Below are positions 52,803-61,800 of a DNA stretch of 64,000 nt, piece by piece. The notes under the pieces are model-generated. The model had not been told where the DNA came from, searched no databases, and saw only the letters and a program-made list of their open reading frames with translations. How positions within the stretch are numbered: position 1 is the first letter of the stretch; each line of letters starts with the position of its first letter. Position numbers and translations under genes: made by a program. Source of the stretch: Variovorax paradoxus (GTDB taxonomy: Bacteria; Pseudomonadota; Gammaproteobacteria; Burkholderiales; Burkholderiaceae_C); the NCBI RefSeq assembly GCF_030815855.1, contig NZ_JAUSXG010000001.1, positions 372,001-436,000 of the forward strand. Direction: 5' to 3'.

Positions 52803-54370
52803 GGCGACATCCCTTTCGACAGCGGCAGCTTGATGGTCAGGCGCAGCCCCCCCAGTTCGGAAGCCTCGGCGTCGATGCTGCCGCCGTGGGCCTCGATCGT
52901 TGCGCGGCAGATCGACAGGCCGAGCCCGGAGCCGCCGAGTTCGCGGCTGCGCGACGATTCTCCGCGGAACAGGCGGTCGAACAAGCGCGGCATCTCCGTT
53001 TCGGGAACGCCCGGCGCGCTGTCGTCGAAATGCAGCGTGAGGGAATTGCCCGACCAGGCGCCATCGATGATGACGCCGATGCGCAACTGGCCACCGGGGT
53101 CGGTGTAGGCGAGCGTGTTCTCCAGCAGATTCATGAAGACCTGGTGCAGCCGGTGCGCGTCGCCGTCGATCATCGGCTGGGCTCCCGCCGAAACCAGGTC
53201 GATCGCGCTGCGGTCGACGGTGATTCCGCGCGTGGCGAACCGGTCGCGCGTGTGGTCGAGCGCTTCCTTGAGCAGCGAGAGCGGGAACAGGGTTGTGGAG
53301 AGCAGGTCGCTCTGCGGCTCGCGCATGCTGCTGCGCAGGTCGTCCACCAGCTGGCCGAGCCGGATCACCTGCCGATGAAGCCGCAGCGCAGTGCGCTCGT
53401 CGAAGGTGCGCACGCCGTCCTGCAGCGCCTCGATCTCCGCGCGCATCGCGGCCAGCGGCGTGCGCAGTTCGTGCGCCGCATCGGCCAGCCAGGCGCGGCG
53501 CGAAGCCTCCACGGTGTCGAGGCGTTGCGCCATGTCGTTGAAGGTCTTGCCGAGCAGCGCGAGCTCGTCCGAGCCCTGCACGGCCACGCGCGTGGAGAGC
53601 CGACCGCGCGCCACGTCTTCTGCCGCCTGCGTGAGCTCGTCGATGGGCCGGAACCAGCGGCGCGCGAGCAGCCACGACAGCAGCAAGGCGAACACCAGCC
53701 CGCACAGTCCGGTGAGGGCGATCACGCCGGACTGGCGCGCGAGAAAGGCGCGATCGGCCTCGCTCTCGAGGCCCTGCACCGGTGCGAGCACGAGGTAGCC
53801 GACCACCGATCTTCCGTGCCGCAGCGGCAGGCGGGCGGCGTCTTCGTCGTCGACCTGCGCGCCCACCACATGCGCACCTTGCGCGTCGATCACTCCCAGG
53901 CGCTGGTAGATCGAGTCGGCGGCTTCGCGCGAGTCGGGAAAGAACCACGGCGGCGGTGGCGGTCCGAATCGCCTGGGCAGCAGGTCGAGCTGGGCCGAGG
54001 GTAGCGAAGGCGGCGGGCGAGATCCGTTCTCGGGCCCGTTCCCACCCGGTTCGCGGTTTTCGTACCAGGGCGGGAGCTTTCTTTCCTCGGCGTTGTTGGC
54101 ACCGTCGAGCACGGCGGCGAGCCGGCCCATCTGCAGGCGATGCCAGGCATCGTCGTTGTCGCGCAGCTTCTTCCAGTCGCCGTTGGCCGCGTAGTGCTTC
54201 AGCAGCAGCTGCGCGAGCCAATCCATCCGCCGTATCTCGATCTCGGCGACGTAGGAGCCCAGGCCGCGCTGCAGCGCGACGATGGAAAGACCTGCAAAGC
54301 TGAGCAGCAGCACGATCAGCAACGCAGCCAGCGCCAGGAAGATCTTTCTGGAGAGTGTCAAGCGCGGCAT
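52799..54370 (-). CDS. Sensor histidine kinase (BaeS-like)
   Basis: This 523-residue inner-membrane kinase starts at ATG 54370, or eight codons earlier. It has TM1 (about 8-30), a periplasmic loop of about 170 residues rich in Pro and Gly, TM2 (about 205-228), a HAMP domain, the H-box DAAHELRTPLAAM (His about 295), and the HATPase with N-box NLLENTLAYTD and G-boxes FDDSAPG and GGSGLGLSICRATIEAHGG. The organisation is like BaeS. It probably senses envelope stress. No Cpx- or Bae-type accessory gene is adjacent. Confidence 0.93.
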   Translation of the reverse strand: MPRLTLSRKIFLALAALLIVLLLSFAGLSIVALQRGLGSYVAEIEIRRMDWLAQLLLKHYAANGDWKKLRDNDDAWHRLQMGRLAAVLDGANNAEERKLPPWYENREPGGNGPENGSRPPPSLPSAQLDLLPRRFGPPPPPWFFPDSREAADSIYQRLGVIDAQGAHVVGAQVDDEDAARLPLRHGRSVVGYLVLAPVQGLESEADRAFLARQSGVIALTGLCGLVFALLLSWLLARRWFRPIDELTQAAEDVARGRLSTRVAVQGSDELALLGKTFNDMAQRLDTVEASRRAWLADAAHELRTPLAAMRAEIEALQDGVRTFDERTALRLHRQVIRLGQLVDDLRSSMREPQSDLLSTTLFPLSLLKEALDHTRDRFATRGITVDRSAIDLVSAGAQPMIDGDAHRLHQVFMNLLENTLAYTDPGGQLRIGVIIDGAWSGNSLTLHFDDSAPGVPETEMPRLFDRLFRGESSRSRELGGSGLGLSICRATIEAHGGSIDAEASELGGLRLTIKLPLSKGMSP

Positions 54371-54840
54371 GGGCTCATGGGGTGCATGGCGCATTCTCCG
54401 GCATGCGTTCGGAAGCAAGGGGTGGCATAGGCAAGCCGTTGATCGTGGCCGCGAATCGAGGAGGAAATTGGGAGAAGCGCCTCTCCCACATTTCTCCCGA
54501 ATCGAAACGCACGATGCATGCCTTGAAGCGACGCCGGGACAAGAAGGAGAAACCATGAAACATGATGAGAAGCCTCGGGCCACCGTGCCCCGGCGCATAT
54601 GAGCGCCGTCTGGCACGCTCCCGCCGAAGCACCGGAAAACGACATGCTCATGCTGTTGGCGCAACGGCTCATGGGCTTTCTGCTCTTCTTCGGCCTGATG
54701 GCCGGCGCATTGCTGGCGGCGAGCGGCGGATGCGCGGCGGTCGACGAGGGCGCCGGAAATTCCGGTCATTCCACCCTCGCACCGATCATGGCCACCGACA
54801 GCCGCACCGCCCGGCCGCCACGCCCGAAGTGCGCCGCCTC
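54371..54840. other. 470-bp region between the two regulator systems
   Basis: This gap contains the kinase promoter region and, on the plus strand, a 15-codon ORF with a strong ribosome-binding site (54555-54602) followed by an overlapping 93-codon frame (54599-54880), both listed separately as weak candidates. I see no RNA gene. Confidence 0.4.
54555..54602 (+). CDS. 15-codon leader-like ORF
   Basis: ATG 54555 has AAGGAG (54543-54548) 6 bases upstream. The frame MKHDEKPRATVPRRI ends at 54602 and overlaps the next ATG by ATGA. Such a short ORF with a near-perfect site and a coupled frame behind it may be a translational leader. It could also be chance in a GC-rich genome. Confidence 0.3.
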   Translation: MKHDEKPRATVPRRI

Positions 54841-54880
54841 TCAGGCCGGCCGCTCCTCGAAGGCAAAGCCGACGCCGTAG
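54599..54880 (+). CDS. Candidate small membrane protein, 93 residues
   Basis: The frame is coupled to the preceding 15-codon ORF. It contains one strong hydrophobic segment (LAQRLMGFLLFFGLMAGALLAA) and a low-complexity tail. The last 40 bases overlap the 3' end of the opposite-strand regulator, and the tail looks like shadow coding. No family; probability of being real is moderate to low. Confidence 0.3.
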   Translation: MSAVWHAPAEAPENDMLMLLAQRLMGFLLFFGLMAGALLAASGGCAAVDEGAGNSGHSTLAPIMATDSRTARPPRPKCAASQAGRSSKAKPTP

Positions 54881-55527
54881 ATCGAGCGGATCCAGTCGTG
54901 CGAGGGCGGCACGGCGGCGAGCTTCTTCCGTAGATTCTTGATGTGTCCGTCGACCGCGCGTTCGTTCACGTCGAGCGCCTCCGGGAACGCGGCCTCGAGC
55001 AGCTCCGAACGCGTGAACACGCGACCGGGCTCGCGGGAGAGCGCCCGCAACAGGCGCCGTTCGCGGCCGGTGAGCGCCAGCGGCCGGCCCTCGATCTTCA
55101 CGCCGCCGGACGTGTCCCCGAACGCCACCGAAGGCGACGGCATCGCAATGCGCTGGCGCTGGCGCTGCGCATGCCGGCGCAGGACCGTGTTCACGCGCGC
55201 CACCACTTCCCGCGGCGAAAAGGGCTTGCAGACATAGTCGTCGGCGCCCAGGTCGAGGCCGCGCAGCCGGTCGGCTTCGCGCGTGAGGGCTGTGAGCACG
55301 ATGATCGGATGGTCGCTGTGCGATCGCACCTTTTCGAGCACCCGCAGTCCGTCCAGCCGCGGCAGTGCGGTGTCGAGCAGCGTGAGCGCGGGCGGCGAGG
55401 TGAGGATGCGGTCTACCGCCGCGGCACCGTCGTCGATGTGTTCGACCTGATGGCCGGCGCGATGCAGGCCTTCGAGCAGCATCGCCGCCATGTCGCGGCC
55501 TTTTTCCACCAGCAGGATTCGGCTCAT
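54841..55527 (-). CDS. Orphan OmpR-family response regulator with altered acidic pocket
   Basis: This 228-residue regulator is a paralogue of the one at 52110-52802: the last 60 residues (VDGHIKNLRRKL-type winged helix and SHDWIRSIYGVGFA ending) are very similar. In the receiver, phosphoacceptor D52 (LLDTALPRLDG), T78 and K100 are present, but the second acidic pocket residue is Lys (E8-K9 instead of E-D), which should weaken Mg2+ binding and phosphorylation. No histidine kinase gene is adjacent; the neighbouring gene is the BamA-family protein, 16 bases upstream on the same strand. It may be constitutive or be modulated by the other system. Confidence 0.88.
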   Translation of the reverse strand: MSRILLVEKGRDMAAMLLEGLHRAGHQVEHIDDGAAAVDRILTSPPALTLLDTALPRLDGLRVLEKVRSHSDHPIIVLTALTREADRLRGLDLGADDYVCKPFSPREVVARVNTVLRRHAQRQRQRIAMPSPSVAFGDTSGGVKIEGRPLALTGRERRLLRALSREPGRVFTRSELLEAAFPEALDVNERAVDGHIKNLRKKLAAVPPSHDWIRSIYGVGFAFEERPA

Positions 55528-55543
55528 GAAGTGGCGCTCCGCT

Positions 55544-57958
55544 TCAGAAGGAGGTGCCGATCTGGAATTGAAAGCGCTGGGTCCGGTCCGCGGCAATGCC
55601 ATTGGCTTCGTCGAGCTTCTGGTACTTGAGCGGCACCGCATAGGCGAGGCGCAGCGGGCCGAGCGGAGATATCCAGCTGATGCCCAGGCCGGCCGAGGCA
55701 CGAAGGCGATTCTGGGCCTTCCACTGCGCGTCGGTCATGCTCGCCGTGCGTTCCGCGAACACGTTGCCGGCATCCAGGAAGGTATAGAGCCGCAGCGACT
55801 TGTCGTTGCCCGCGCCTGGAAAGGGCGTGCTGAACTCCATGTTGAAGATGGCCTTGCGCGTGCCGCCGAGCGCGCCACCCGTGACCGCATCGGTCGGGCC
55901 CAGCGAGTTCTGCTCGAAGCCGCGGATCGAGCCGAGCCCGCCCGCATAGAAGTTCTTGAAGATGGGATAGGCGGTGCCGCCCAGCGCCTTGGCATAGCCG
56001 AGCTGGCCGTTGATGGCGAGCGTGTACTGCTTCGAGAGCGGGAAATACTGCTGGTACTGGTAGGTGCTCTTGAGGTAGCGCAACTCGCTGCCCACGCCCA
56101 CCTCGAGGTTGGCGCTTTGCAGGCGGCCCTTCGACGGAACCAGTGCACTGTCGCGGTCGTCGCGCGCCCAGCCGATGGTCGCCGGAATGCCCACCATGTT
56201 CTTCGACGCGCACACCACGCTCGGCGCGGTGCCTGTGCATTGAAAGTAGTCGAGGTAGGCCTGCGGTGTGCCGGTGTAGACGTAGGAGCCGTCGACCAGC
56301 GTGTAAGAGCCGTTGGAGCCCGGCGTGAAGCTGTAGCGCTCCACGCCGATGCCGAGGTACACCGTGTCCAGTTCCCCGAGCGGCAGCCCGAAGCGCACCG
56401 AGCCGCCATCGCTCGCGAGCTTGTAGTTGCCGTCCGCTTGGTAGTAAGGGCGGGTGGTGTTGTGAAACACATTGAAGGTGCGCGAGATACCGCTCGCCGT
56501 GAAGTAGGGGTCGGTGGCGGTCAGGGAAATGGTGCGGTTGTACGAGCTCGTGTTGACCTGCAGGCCCAGGTAGTTGCCCGAGCCGAACACGTTCTCCTGC
56601 GTGATGCCGAAGCTCAGCGACACCTTGTCGGTCGACGAATAGCCCGCGCCCAGCTGCAGCGAACCGGTCGGTTTCTCGGTCACGTTCACGTCCAGATCAA
56701 CCAGGTCGGGCGAGCCCGGCACCTCGGTGGTTTCGACATTCACTTCGGTAAAAAAGCCGAGGCGGTCCACGCGGTCGCGCGAGAGCTTGATCTTGTTGCC
56801 GTCATACCAGGCGCCTTCGTACTGCCGGAACTCGCGCCGGATGACTTCATCGCGCGTTCTCGCATTGCCCCCGATGTTCAGGCGCCGTACATAGGCGCGC
56901 CGCGAAGGCTCGGCGCGAAGCACCATCACGACGCGGTTGCTGTCGCGGTCGATCTCCGGTTCCGCCTTCACGCGCGCGAAGGCATAGCCGAAGGTGCCGA
57001 AGTAGTCGGTGAAGGCCTTGGTGGTCGCGGCCACGTCTTCGCCGTTGTAGGGCCGGCCCGGGCGAATCGTCACCAGCGACTTGAACTCGTCTTGGCGGCC
57101 CAGGTAGTTGCCTTCGAGCTTGACGCCGGCGACCGCGAACTTCTGGCCTTCGGTGATGTTGACCGTGAGCGTGAGCACTTCGCGGTCCGGTGAAATGGCG
57201 ACCTGCGTGGAGTCGATGCGAAACTCGAGATAGCCGCGCGTGATGTAGTAGGCGCGCAGCGTTTCCAGGTCGCCGTTGAGCTTGCTGCGCGAATACTGGT
57301 TCGACTTGGTGTACCAGCTCAACCAGCCGCCGTTGTCCTGGTCGAACAGGTCGAGCAGAGTGCTTTCGCTGAAGGCCTGGTTGCCGACCACGTGCACTTC
57401 CTTGATGCGCGCGGCCTCGCCCTCCGTCACCGTGAAAGTCAGGTTGACGCGGTTGCCCTCGAGCGGCGTCACGGTGGTGATGACCTGCGCGCTGTAGAGG
57501 CTGCGGCTGATGTACTGCCGCTTGAGCTCCTGCTCCGCGCGGTCGGCCAGCGCCTTGTCGTAGGGCCGCCCTTCGGCCAGGCCGACCTCGCGCAGCGCCT
57601 TCTGGAGTGCGGCCTTCTCGAACTCCTTGGTACCGACGAAGTCCACGTCGGCAATGGAGGGGCGTTCTTCGACGATCACCACCAGCACGTTGCCGTTCAC
57701 GTCGATGCGCACGTCCTTGAAAAGGCCGAGTTCGAACAGCGAGCGGATGGCCGCGCTGCCGCGGTCGTCGCTGTAGGTGTCGCCGGCCCGGATGCCGAGG
57801 GTTGAAAAAATCGTTCCGGGCTCGACGCGCTGCAAGCCTTCGAGCCGGATGTCCTTGACGGTGAACGGATCGGCGGCCCAGGCCGGGGCGCATGCCATCG
57901 AGGTGAACAGTGCGGTGAACAGCGCAGCGGGGGCCGCGACGGACTTGAATGGATTCAT
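55544..57958 (-). CDS. BamA-family outer-membrane assembly protein
   Basis: This 804-residue protein has a Sec signal peptide (cleaved after about residue 29), five POTRA-like repeats (starting FTVKDIRLEGLQRVEPGTIFSTLGIRAGD, about 32-440) and a 16-strand beta-barrel. The L6 loop motif SIRGFEQ is in place of VRGF, and the last residue is the aromatic F expected for barrel assembly. BamA inserts beta-barrel proteins into the outer membrane. The usual neighbours (rseP, skp, lpxD, fabZ) are absent: the downstream gene is a response regulator. It may therefore be a second, specialised BamA copy. Confidence 0.9.
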   Translation of the reverse strand: MNPFKSVAAPAALFTALFTSMACAPAWAADPFTVKDIRLEGLQRVEPGTIFSTLGIRAGDTYSDDRGSAAIRSLFELGLFKDVRIDVNGNVLVVIVEERPSIADVDFVGTKEFEKAALQKALREVGLAEGRPYDKALADRAEQELKRQYISRSLYSAQVITTVTPLEGNRVNLTFTVTEGEAARIKEVHVVGNQAFSESTLLDLFDQDNGGWLSWYTKSNQYSRSKLNGDLETLRAYYITRGYLEFRIDSTQVAISPDREVLTLTVNITEGQKFAVAGVKLEGNYLGRQDEFKSLVTIRPGRPYNGEDVAATTKAFTDYFGTFGYAFARVKAEPEIDRDSNRVVMVLRAEPSRRAYVRRLNIGGNARTRDEVIRREFRQYEGAWYDGNKIKLSRDRVDRLGFFTEVNVETTEVPGSPDLVDLDVNVTEKPTGSLQLGAGYSSTDKVSLSFGITQENVFGSGNYLGLQVNTSSYNRTISLTATDPYFTASGISRTFNVFHNTTRPYYQADGNYKLASDGGSVRFGLPLGELDTVYLGIGVERYSFTPGSNGSYTLVDGSYVYTGTPQAYLDYFQCTGTAPSVVCASKNMVGIPATIGWARDDRDSALVPSKGRLQSANLEVGVGSELRYLKSTYQYQQYFPLSKQYTLAINGQLGYAKALGGTAYPIFKNFYAGGLGSIRGFEQNSLGPTDAVTGGALGGTRKAIFNMEFSTPFPGAGNDKSLRLYTFLDAGNVFAERTASMTDAQWKAQNRLRASAGLGISWISPLGPLRLAYAVPLKYQKLDEANGIAADRTQRFQFQIGTSF

Positions 57959-58036
57959 CGCCGCATGGTCTTCGCCAAAGTCGGAGAAATCTGGGACGCC
58001 CTCCGGCTCGCAGGGGCGTGGCCGCGCTGCGCGGCG

Positions 58037-58714
58037 CTACTGCAGCCCGATGCCGCCCGGGAGGATCGCGGTGGGGGAGTGGCCCGCGCTCCAGCGCATG
58101 GAAATCTGCTCGCTTCTCTCGCGGCAGTTCTGCATGTGGTCTTCGATCGAGAGGCTGCCCTGGATGTCGAGCAGCCGCTGCGCGGTGCGGTCGATGGCGC
58201 CCGCGTCCAGCAGGGGGTAGGTGCGCGCGGTACGGCCGTTGTTGCGCACGAGGCGCGCGATGTAGGGCAGGTCTTGCTGCGTGATCACGGCGGCCGGCAT
58301 CACGCCTTCGAGCTCGACGCCTTCGCAGGGCAGCAGCACGAAGTACTGCAGCCGCAGGTCGTCGCTCAAGAGGCTTCGCAGCTGCGTGGTCTTGCGGCCG
58401 CCCTGCCATGCGGGGTCTTTCACTTCCCGCGCGCGGGTGCAGCCCTGAAGGCGCAGAAACCATCGCGGCGGCGCTTCATCCGATTTCTTGCGGTAGACAA
58501 AGGCATTGCGCCAGGCCTTGATCTCGAACAGGTAGACGCCGGTTTCGCACACCAGCACCGCGTCGATCTTCGCGGTGCGAACCACGCTTCCCTCGGGCAT
58601 GGGAATGATCAGGTTGCGAAGAATGCGCAGGTGGGAAAAGGCCGGGCTGAATGCGCTGGCGAGCTGCTGCACACCCAGCGAGGCTGCGATGGTGTTCTGC
58701 AATGCAATGGTCAT
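58037..58714 (-). CDS. NERD-domain protein
   Basis: This 225-residue protein starts at ATG 58714 after AAGGAG (6 bases). It contains a nuclease-related domain (NERD): KIDAVLVCETGVYLFEIKAW (about 48-68) carries the D-x(n)-E-x-K pattern of the PD-(D/E)XK fold. C-terminal to it is a helical region. NERD proteins are often fused to helicases or kinases, but here the domain stands alone. Function is unknown; DNA processing is a reasonable guess. It is between the BamA-like gene and the porin. Confidence 0.8.
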   Translation of the reverse strand: MTIALQNTIAASLGVQQLASAFSPAFSHLRILRNLIIPMPEGSVVRTAKIDAVLVCETGVYLFEIKAWRNAFVYRKKSDEAPPRWFLRLQGCTRAREVKDPAWQGGRKTTQLRSLLSDDLRLQYFVLLPCEGVELEGVMPAAVITQQDLPYIARLVRNNGRTARTYPLLDAGAIDRTAQRLLDIQGSLSIEDHMQNCRERSEQISMRWSAGHSPTAILPGGIGLQ

Positions 58715-58916
58715 GTCGGGCTCCTTCGGGTGCCGAGCATCGCGTGCCATTTGGGAGATTTCTGGTACGAGGCCTTGCCCATGGAAAGGGCTTGGGCGTG
58801 CGCACAAACAACAGTCGGGTGCCGGGCACACCGCATCGACCAGATTCCTCCAAATTTGAACGGGACCATCCGTCCAGCCGCTCGATGAAGAGCTGCTGAA
58901 AACCGGAGAAACCTGA

Positions 58917-60074
58917 ATGAAGAAAACCCTCACGGCAGTCGCCGCGCTGGCCGTTGCCGGCCTGGCCTCTGCCCAATCGTCCGTCACGTTGTTCGGCGTC
59001 GTCGATGCCGGCGTGACCTACCAGTCGGTCACCTCGCGCGACGCGACCACGGGCCTTGCCTCCAAGCAGAGCAAGTGGAGTCTCGCCAACTCCGGCTACA
59101 ACTCCAGCCGCCTCGGCTTCCGCGGCACCGAAGACCTGGGCGGCGGCCTGGCTGCGAGCTTCTGGCTCGAAGCGCCGATCACCAACGACGACGGCGCCAC
59201 CGGCGTTTCCACCTTCAACCGCCGTTCCACCGTGAGCCTCTCCGGCGGTTTCGGTGAAGTGCGGCTGGGCCGCGACTACACGGCCACCTTCTGGAACGAC
59301 ACGGTCTTCGATCCGTTCGGCACCAACGGTTCGGGCTCCAGCGTGATCAACACCGTGAGCGGCAGCACCGGCCTGAACAACGCCAACTACGTGCGCGCGA
59401 GCAACATGGTGGGCTATTTCCTGCCGCCGAATCTTGGCGGTTTCTATGGGCAGGTGCAGTACAGCCTGAACGAGAACACCAAGACCAGCGCCACCGACCT
59501 CACCGCCGCATCCAGCAGCAGCGCAGGCCGCTACGTGGGAGGCCGTTTCGGCTACGCCAACGGTCCGCTGGACGTGGCGCTTGCAGTGGGCCAGAACATC
59601 GCCTCCGACACCACCGCGCTGACCCGCAAGGTGCAGACCATCAACCTCGGTGCGTCGTACGACTTCGGCCCCGTCAAGCTGTTCGGCGAACTCTCGAACG
59701 TGAAGAACAAGTTCGAGCTCGCGGCCAGCAGCAGCCGCGACAGCTACAACGGCTACCTGATCGGCGCGAGCATGCCGGTGGGCGCGGGCGTCATCCGCGC
59801 GTCTTACTCCATGGTGCGCTACGACGAAGGCGCTGCCGGCATCACCGGCGAAGATCCGCGCGCGCAGAAGCTGGCCATCGGCTATGTGCACAACCTCTCG
59901 AAGCGCACGGCCCTGTACGCGACCGTTGCGCGCGTGAACAACCGCAACGACGCGGCCTATACCGGAAGCCTGAGTTCCGCGAGCACCACGGGTTACGGCA
60001 GTGCCGGCGTCAGCTACACGGGCCTGCCGCGCTCGTCGACCGGCTACGACTTCGGCATCCGCCACGCCTTCTGA
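58917..60074 (+). CDS. Gram-negative trimeric porin (Omp32-like)
   Basis: This 385-residue outer-membrane porin starts with a signal peptide (MKKTLTAVAALAVAGLASAQ, cleaved at about 19/20) and the first strand SSVTLFGVVDAGVTYQS typical of betaproteobacterial porins. The SSRLGFRGTEDLGGGL motif and the constriction loop region follow. It ends in the terminal Phe (FGIRHAF) required for barrel assembly. It is anion-selective in relatives such as Omp32. The gene is transcribed alone, and a strong GC stem-loop (60093-60131) follows the stop. Confidence 0.95.
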   Translation: MKKTLTAVAALAVAGLASAQSSVTLFGVVDAGVTYQSVTSRDATTGLASKQSKWSLANSGYNSSRLGFRGTEDLGGGLAASFWLEAPITNDDGATGVSTFNRRSTVSLSGGFGEVRLGRDYTATFWNDTVFDPFGTNGSGSSVINTVSGSTGLNNANYVRASNMVGYFLPPNLGGFYGQVQYSLNENTKTSATDLTAASSSSAGRYVGGRFGYANGPLDVALAVGQNIASDTTALTRKVQTINLGASYDFGPVKLFGELSNVKNKFELAASSSRDSYNGYLIGASMPVGAGVIRASYSMVRYDEGAAGITGEDPRAQKLAIGYVHNLSKRTALYATVARVNNRNDAAYTGSLSSASTTGYGSAGVSYTGLPRSSTGYDFGIRHAF

Positions 60075-60092
60075 CGCGAAGGCCTCAAAGCC

Positions 60093-60131
60093 GTGTGCGG
60101 CGGGACTGCAGTGTGCAGCCCCGCCGCACGC
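60093..60131 (+). terminator. GC-rich stem-loop after porin
   Basis: GTGCGGCGGG and CCCGCCGCAC form a 10-bp stem, extended by CTGCA-TGCAG around a GTG loop, 19 bases after the porin stop. No T-run follows, so it is a putative terminator or mRNA 3'-end stabiliser. Confidence 0.5.
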
Positions 60132-60159
60132 GTTTCAACGATCCGTTCATGAGTTTCAA

Positions 60160-60450
60160 ATGATCAGAATCCATCACTTGGCGGGCGTGCTCGCCGTTGC
60201 CGGCCTCTCGGGCTGCATCATGCTTCCGCCGCCTCCGCCCTACGATGGGCCGCCGCCGGGCAGGGGTCCGCACGCGGGCTTTCGCGGAGAAGCGCCGTAC
60301 GGCTCGCCCATGGCCGCATGGAATATGTGTGAAGGGCAATCCGAAGGTGCGCGCCCGGTCGTTCCTGGCCGGCATGCGGATGCCTTGTCGGGCACTTGCG
60401 AACGAGGCGCCGGCGGGGGGCTGGAGTTCCTGCCTTCCCCGGGTCGTTGA
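60160..60450 (+). CDS. Small putative lipoprotein
   Basis: The 96-residue product starts at ATG 60160 and has a lipoprotein signal (MIRIHHLAGVLAVAGLSGC, Cys at about 19), followed by a Pro-rich stretch (MLPPPPPYDGPPPGRG) and a small domain with two Cys (WNMCEGQSEG and SGTCERG). The pattern CxGxxEG...SGTC resembles small periplasmic domains seen in other betaproteobacterial lipoproteins. Function is unknown; it probably sits in the outer or inner membrane. Confidence 0.65.
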   Translation: MIRIHHLAGVLAVAGLSGCIMLPPPPPYDGPPPGRGPHAGFRGEAPYGSPMAAWNMCEGQSEGARPVVPGRHADALSGTCERGAGGGLEFLPSPGR

Positions 60451-60464
60451 AGGCGCACGATCCC

Positions 60465-61088
60465 ATGTATTCCAGCAATCTCGGCCTGGTCATCGCGAGT
60501 GCTGTCGCACTGGGGCTGATGGCAGTCCTCGGCTTCATCGCCACCCTGGTGATTTCCAACCTGAAGGCCGGCGCGCGAGCGCGTGAAATGGCGGTGCTGG
60601 CAAAGCGCGAAGCGCAGCAGAAAATGCGCGAGAGCCGCGTGCAGGACTTGCGGCCGCTTGTCGCTTCATCGCAGAATTTCAAGGATGCCGACGGCTTTTC
60701 CGATCGGTGCATTCGCTTCGACATCCGGGTTCCCGAAGACGTGGTGCCTGTGTTCGGCATCGAGGCCGAGTTGGAAGAGCTGCTCTCCAAGGTCGCTCGG
60801 TATGCGGCCCAAGTAATGTCGCCGGGCGCCACGCTGCAGGTCTCGGCGCGCGTGGAGAGCGGCCAGGCGGTCGTTCATTGGCGGGACCTCGATGCGGCCG
60901 ATGCGAGTCCGCCGCTGGCACGTTTTCTCGACGCGACGCAAGCGGCCGTGCATGCCAGCGCGCGGATGTGTGAGCGCATTGCGAGCCGTCACGGCGGGCG
61001 ACTCTATGCGGCGCCGCACGCGGGTGGCGCCTTGGGCCTGACGCTGCGGCTGCCGCTGCTCGGGCAAGGAAAGCCGGCCGCGGCCTGA
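60465..61088 (+). CDS. Membrane protein with degenerate histidine-kinase ATPase-like domain
   Basis: The 207-residue protein has one N-terminal transmembrane helix (about 7-30), a short helical linker, and a C-terminal region that looks like an HATPase fold: an EAELEELLSKVARYAAQVM helix and an ERIASRHGGRLYAAPHAGGALGLTLRLPL end, with the usual G-loop replaced. The N-box Asn is absent (SKVARYA where NLLxNA is expected), so ATP binding is doubtful. No H-box is present. It may be a dead kinase or regulatory decoy. It is 14 bases downstream of the lipoprotein gene. Confidence 0.6.
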   Translation: MYSSNLGLVIASAVALGLMAVLGFIATLVISNLKAGARAREMAVLAKREAQQKMRESRVQDLRPLVASSQNFKDADGFSDRCIRFDIRVPEDVVPVFGIEAELEELLSKVARYAAQVMSPGATLQVSARVESGQAVVHWRDLDAADASPPLARFLDATQAAVHASARMCERIASRHGGRLYAAPHAGGALGLTLRLPLLGQGKPAAA

Positions 61089-61131
61089 GCGCTCGGGTGC
61101 GGCTCGCGAGTTGCGCGCGTACGCGGCAGGA

Positions 61132-61782
61132 TCAGGCGGCGGCGAGCATCCCGCGCTTCTCGATGAAAGCCACCACATCGGCGACGCCGGTGAGAGTCTT
61201 GAGGTTCGTCATGACATAGGGCCGCTGTTTGCGCATGCGCTGCGTGTCCTGTTCCATCACATCGAGGTTCGCGCCGACGTAGGGCGCGAGGTCGGTCTTG
61301 TTGATGATGAACAAGTCGCTTTTGGTGATGCCGGGACCGCCCTTGCGCGGAATCTTTTCGCCGGCCGCCACGTCGATCACGTAGATCGTCAGGTCCGACA
61401 GCTCGGGGCTGAAGGTGGCCGCGAGGTTGTCGCCGCCCGATTCGACGAACACCACGTCGGCATCGGGGAAGTCCTCGAGCATGCGGTCGATGGCCTCGAG
61501 GTTGATCGAGGCGTCTTCCCGGATGGCGGTGTGCGGGCATCCACCGGTCTCCACGCCCATGATGCGTTCGGCAGGCAGGGCGCCGGACACGGTAAGCAGG
61601 CGCTGGTCTTCCTTGGTGTAGATGTCGTTGGTGATCGCGATCAGGTCGTACTTGTCGCGCATCGCCTTGCAGAGCATTTCGAGCAGCGTGGTCTTGCCCG
61701 AGCCGACAGGACCGCCGATGCCCACGCGCAGGGGCGGCAGCTTCTTGGTGCGATGGGGAATGTGGTGCAGGGCGGAGGTCAT
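61132..61782 (-). CDS. ureG: Urease accessory protein UreG
   Basis: This 216-residue SIMIBI-class GTPase delivers Ni2+ during urease maturation with UreF, UreH/D and UreE. The P-loop is [15 protein letters not shown] (about 21-35). The metal-binding CPH motif occurs in [11 protein letters not shown], and [16 protein letters not shown] follows. Length is normal. It is the last gene visible of the minus-strand ureE-ureF-ureG run, 18 bases after ureF. Confidence 0.97.
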   Translation of the reverse strand: MTSALHHIPHRTKKLPPLRVGIGGPVGSGKTTLLEMLCKAMRDKYDLIAITNDIYTKEDQRLLTVSGALPAERIMGVETGGCPHTAIREDASINLEAIDRMLEDFPDADVVFVESGGDNLAATFSPELSDLTIYVIDVAAGEKIPRKGGPGITKSDLFIINKTDLAPYVGANLDVMEQDTQRMRKQRPYVMTNLKTLTGVADVVAFIEKRGMLAAA

Positions 61783-61800
61783 GGGCGTTGTCCGTTTCGG

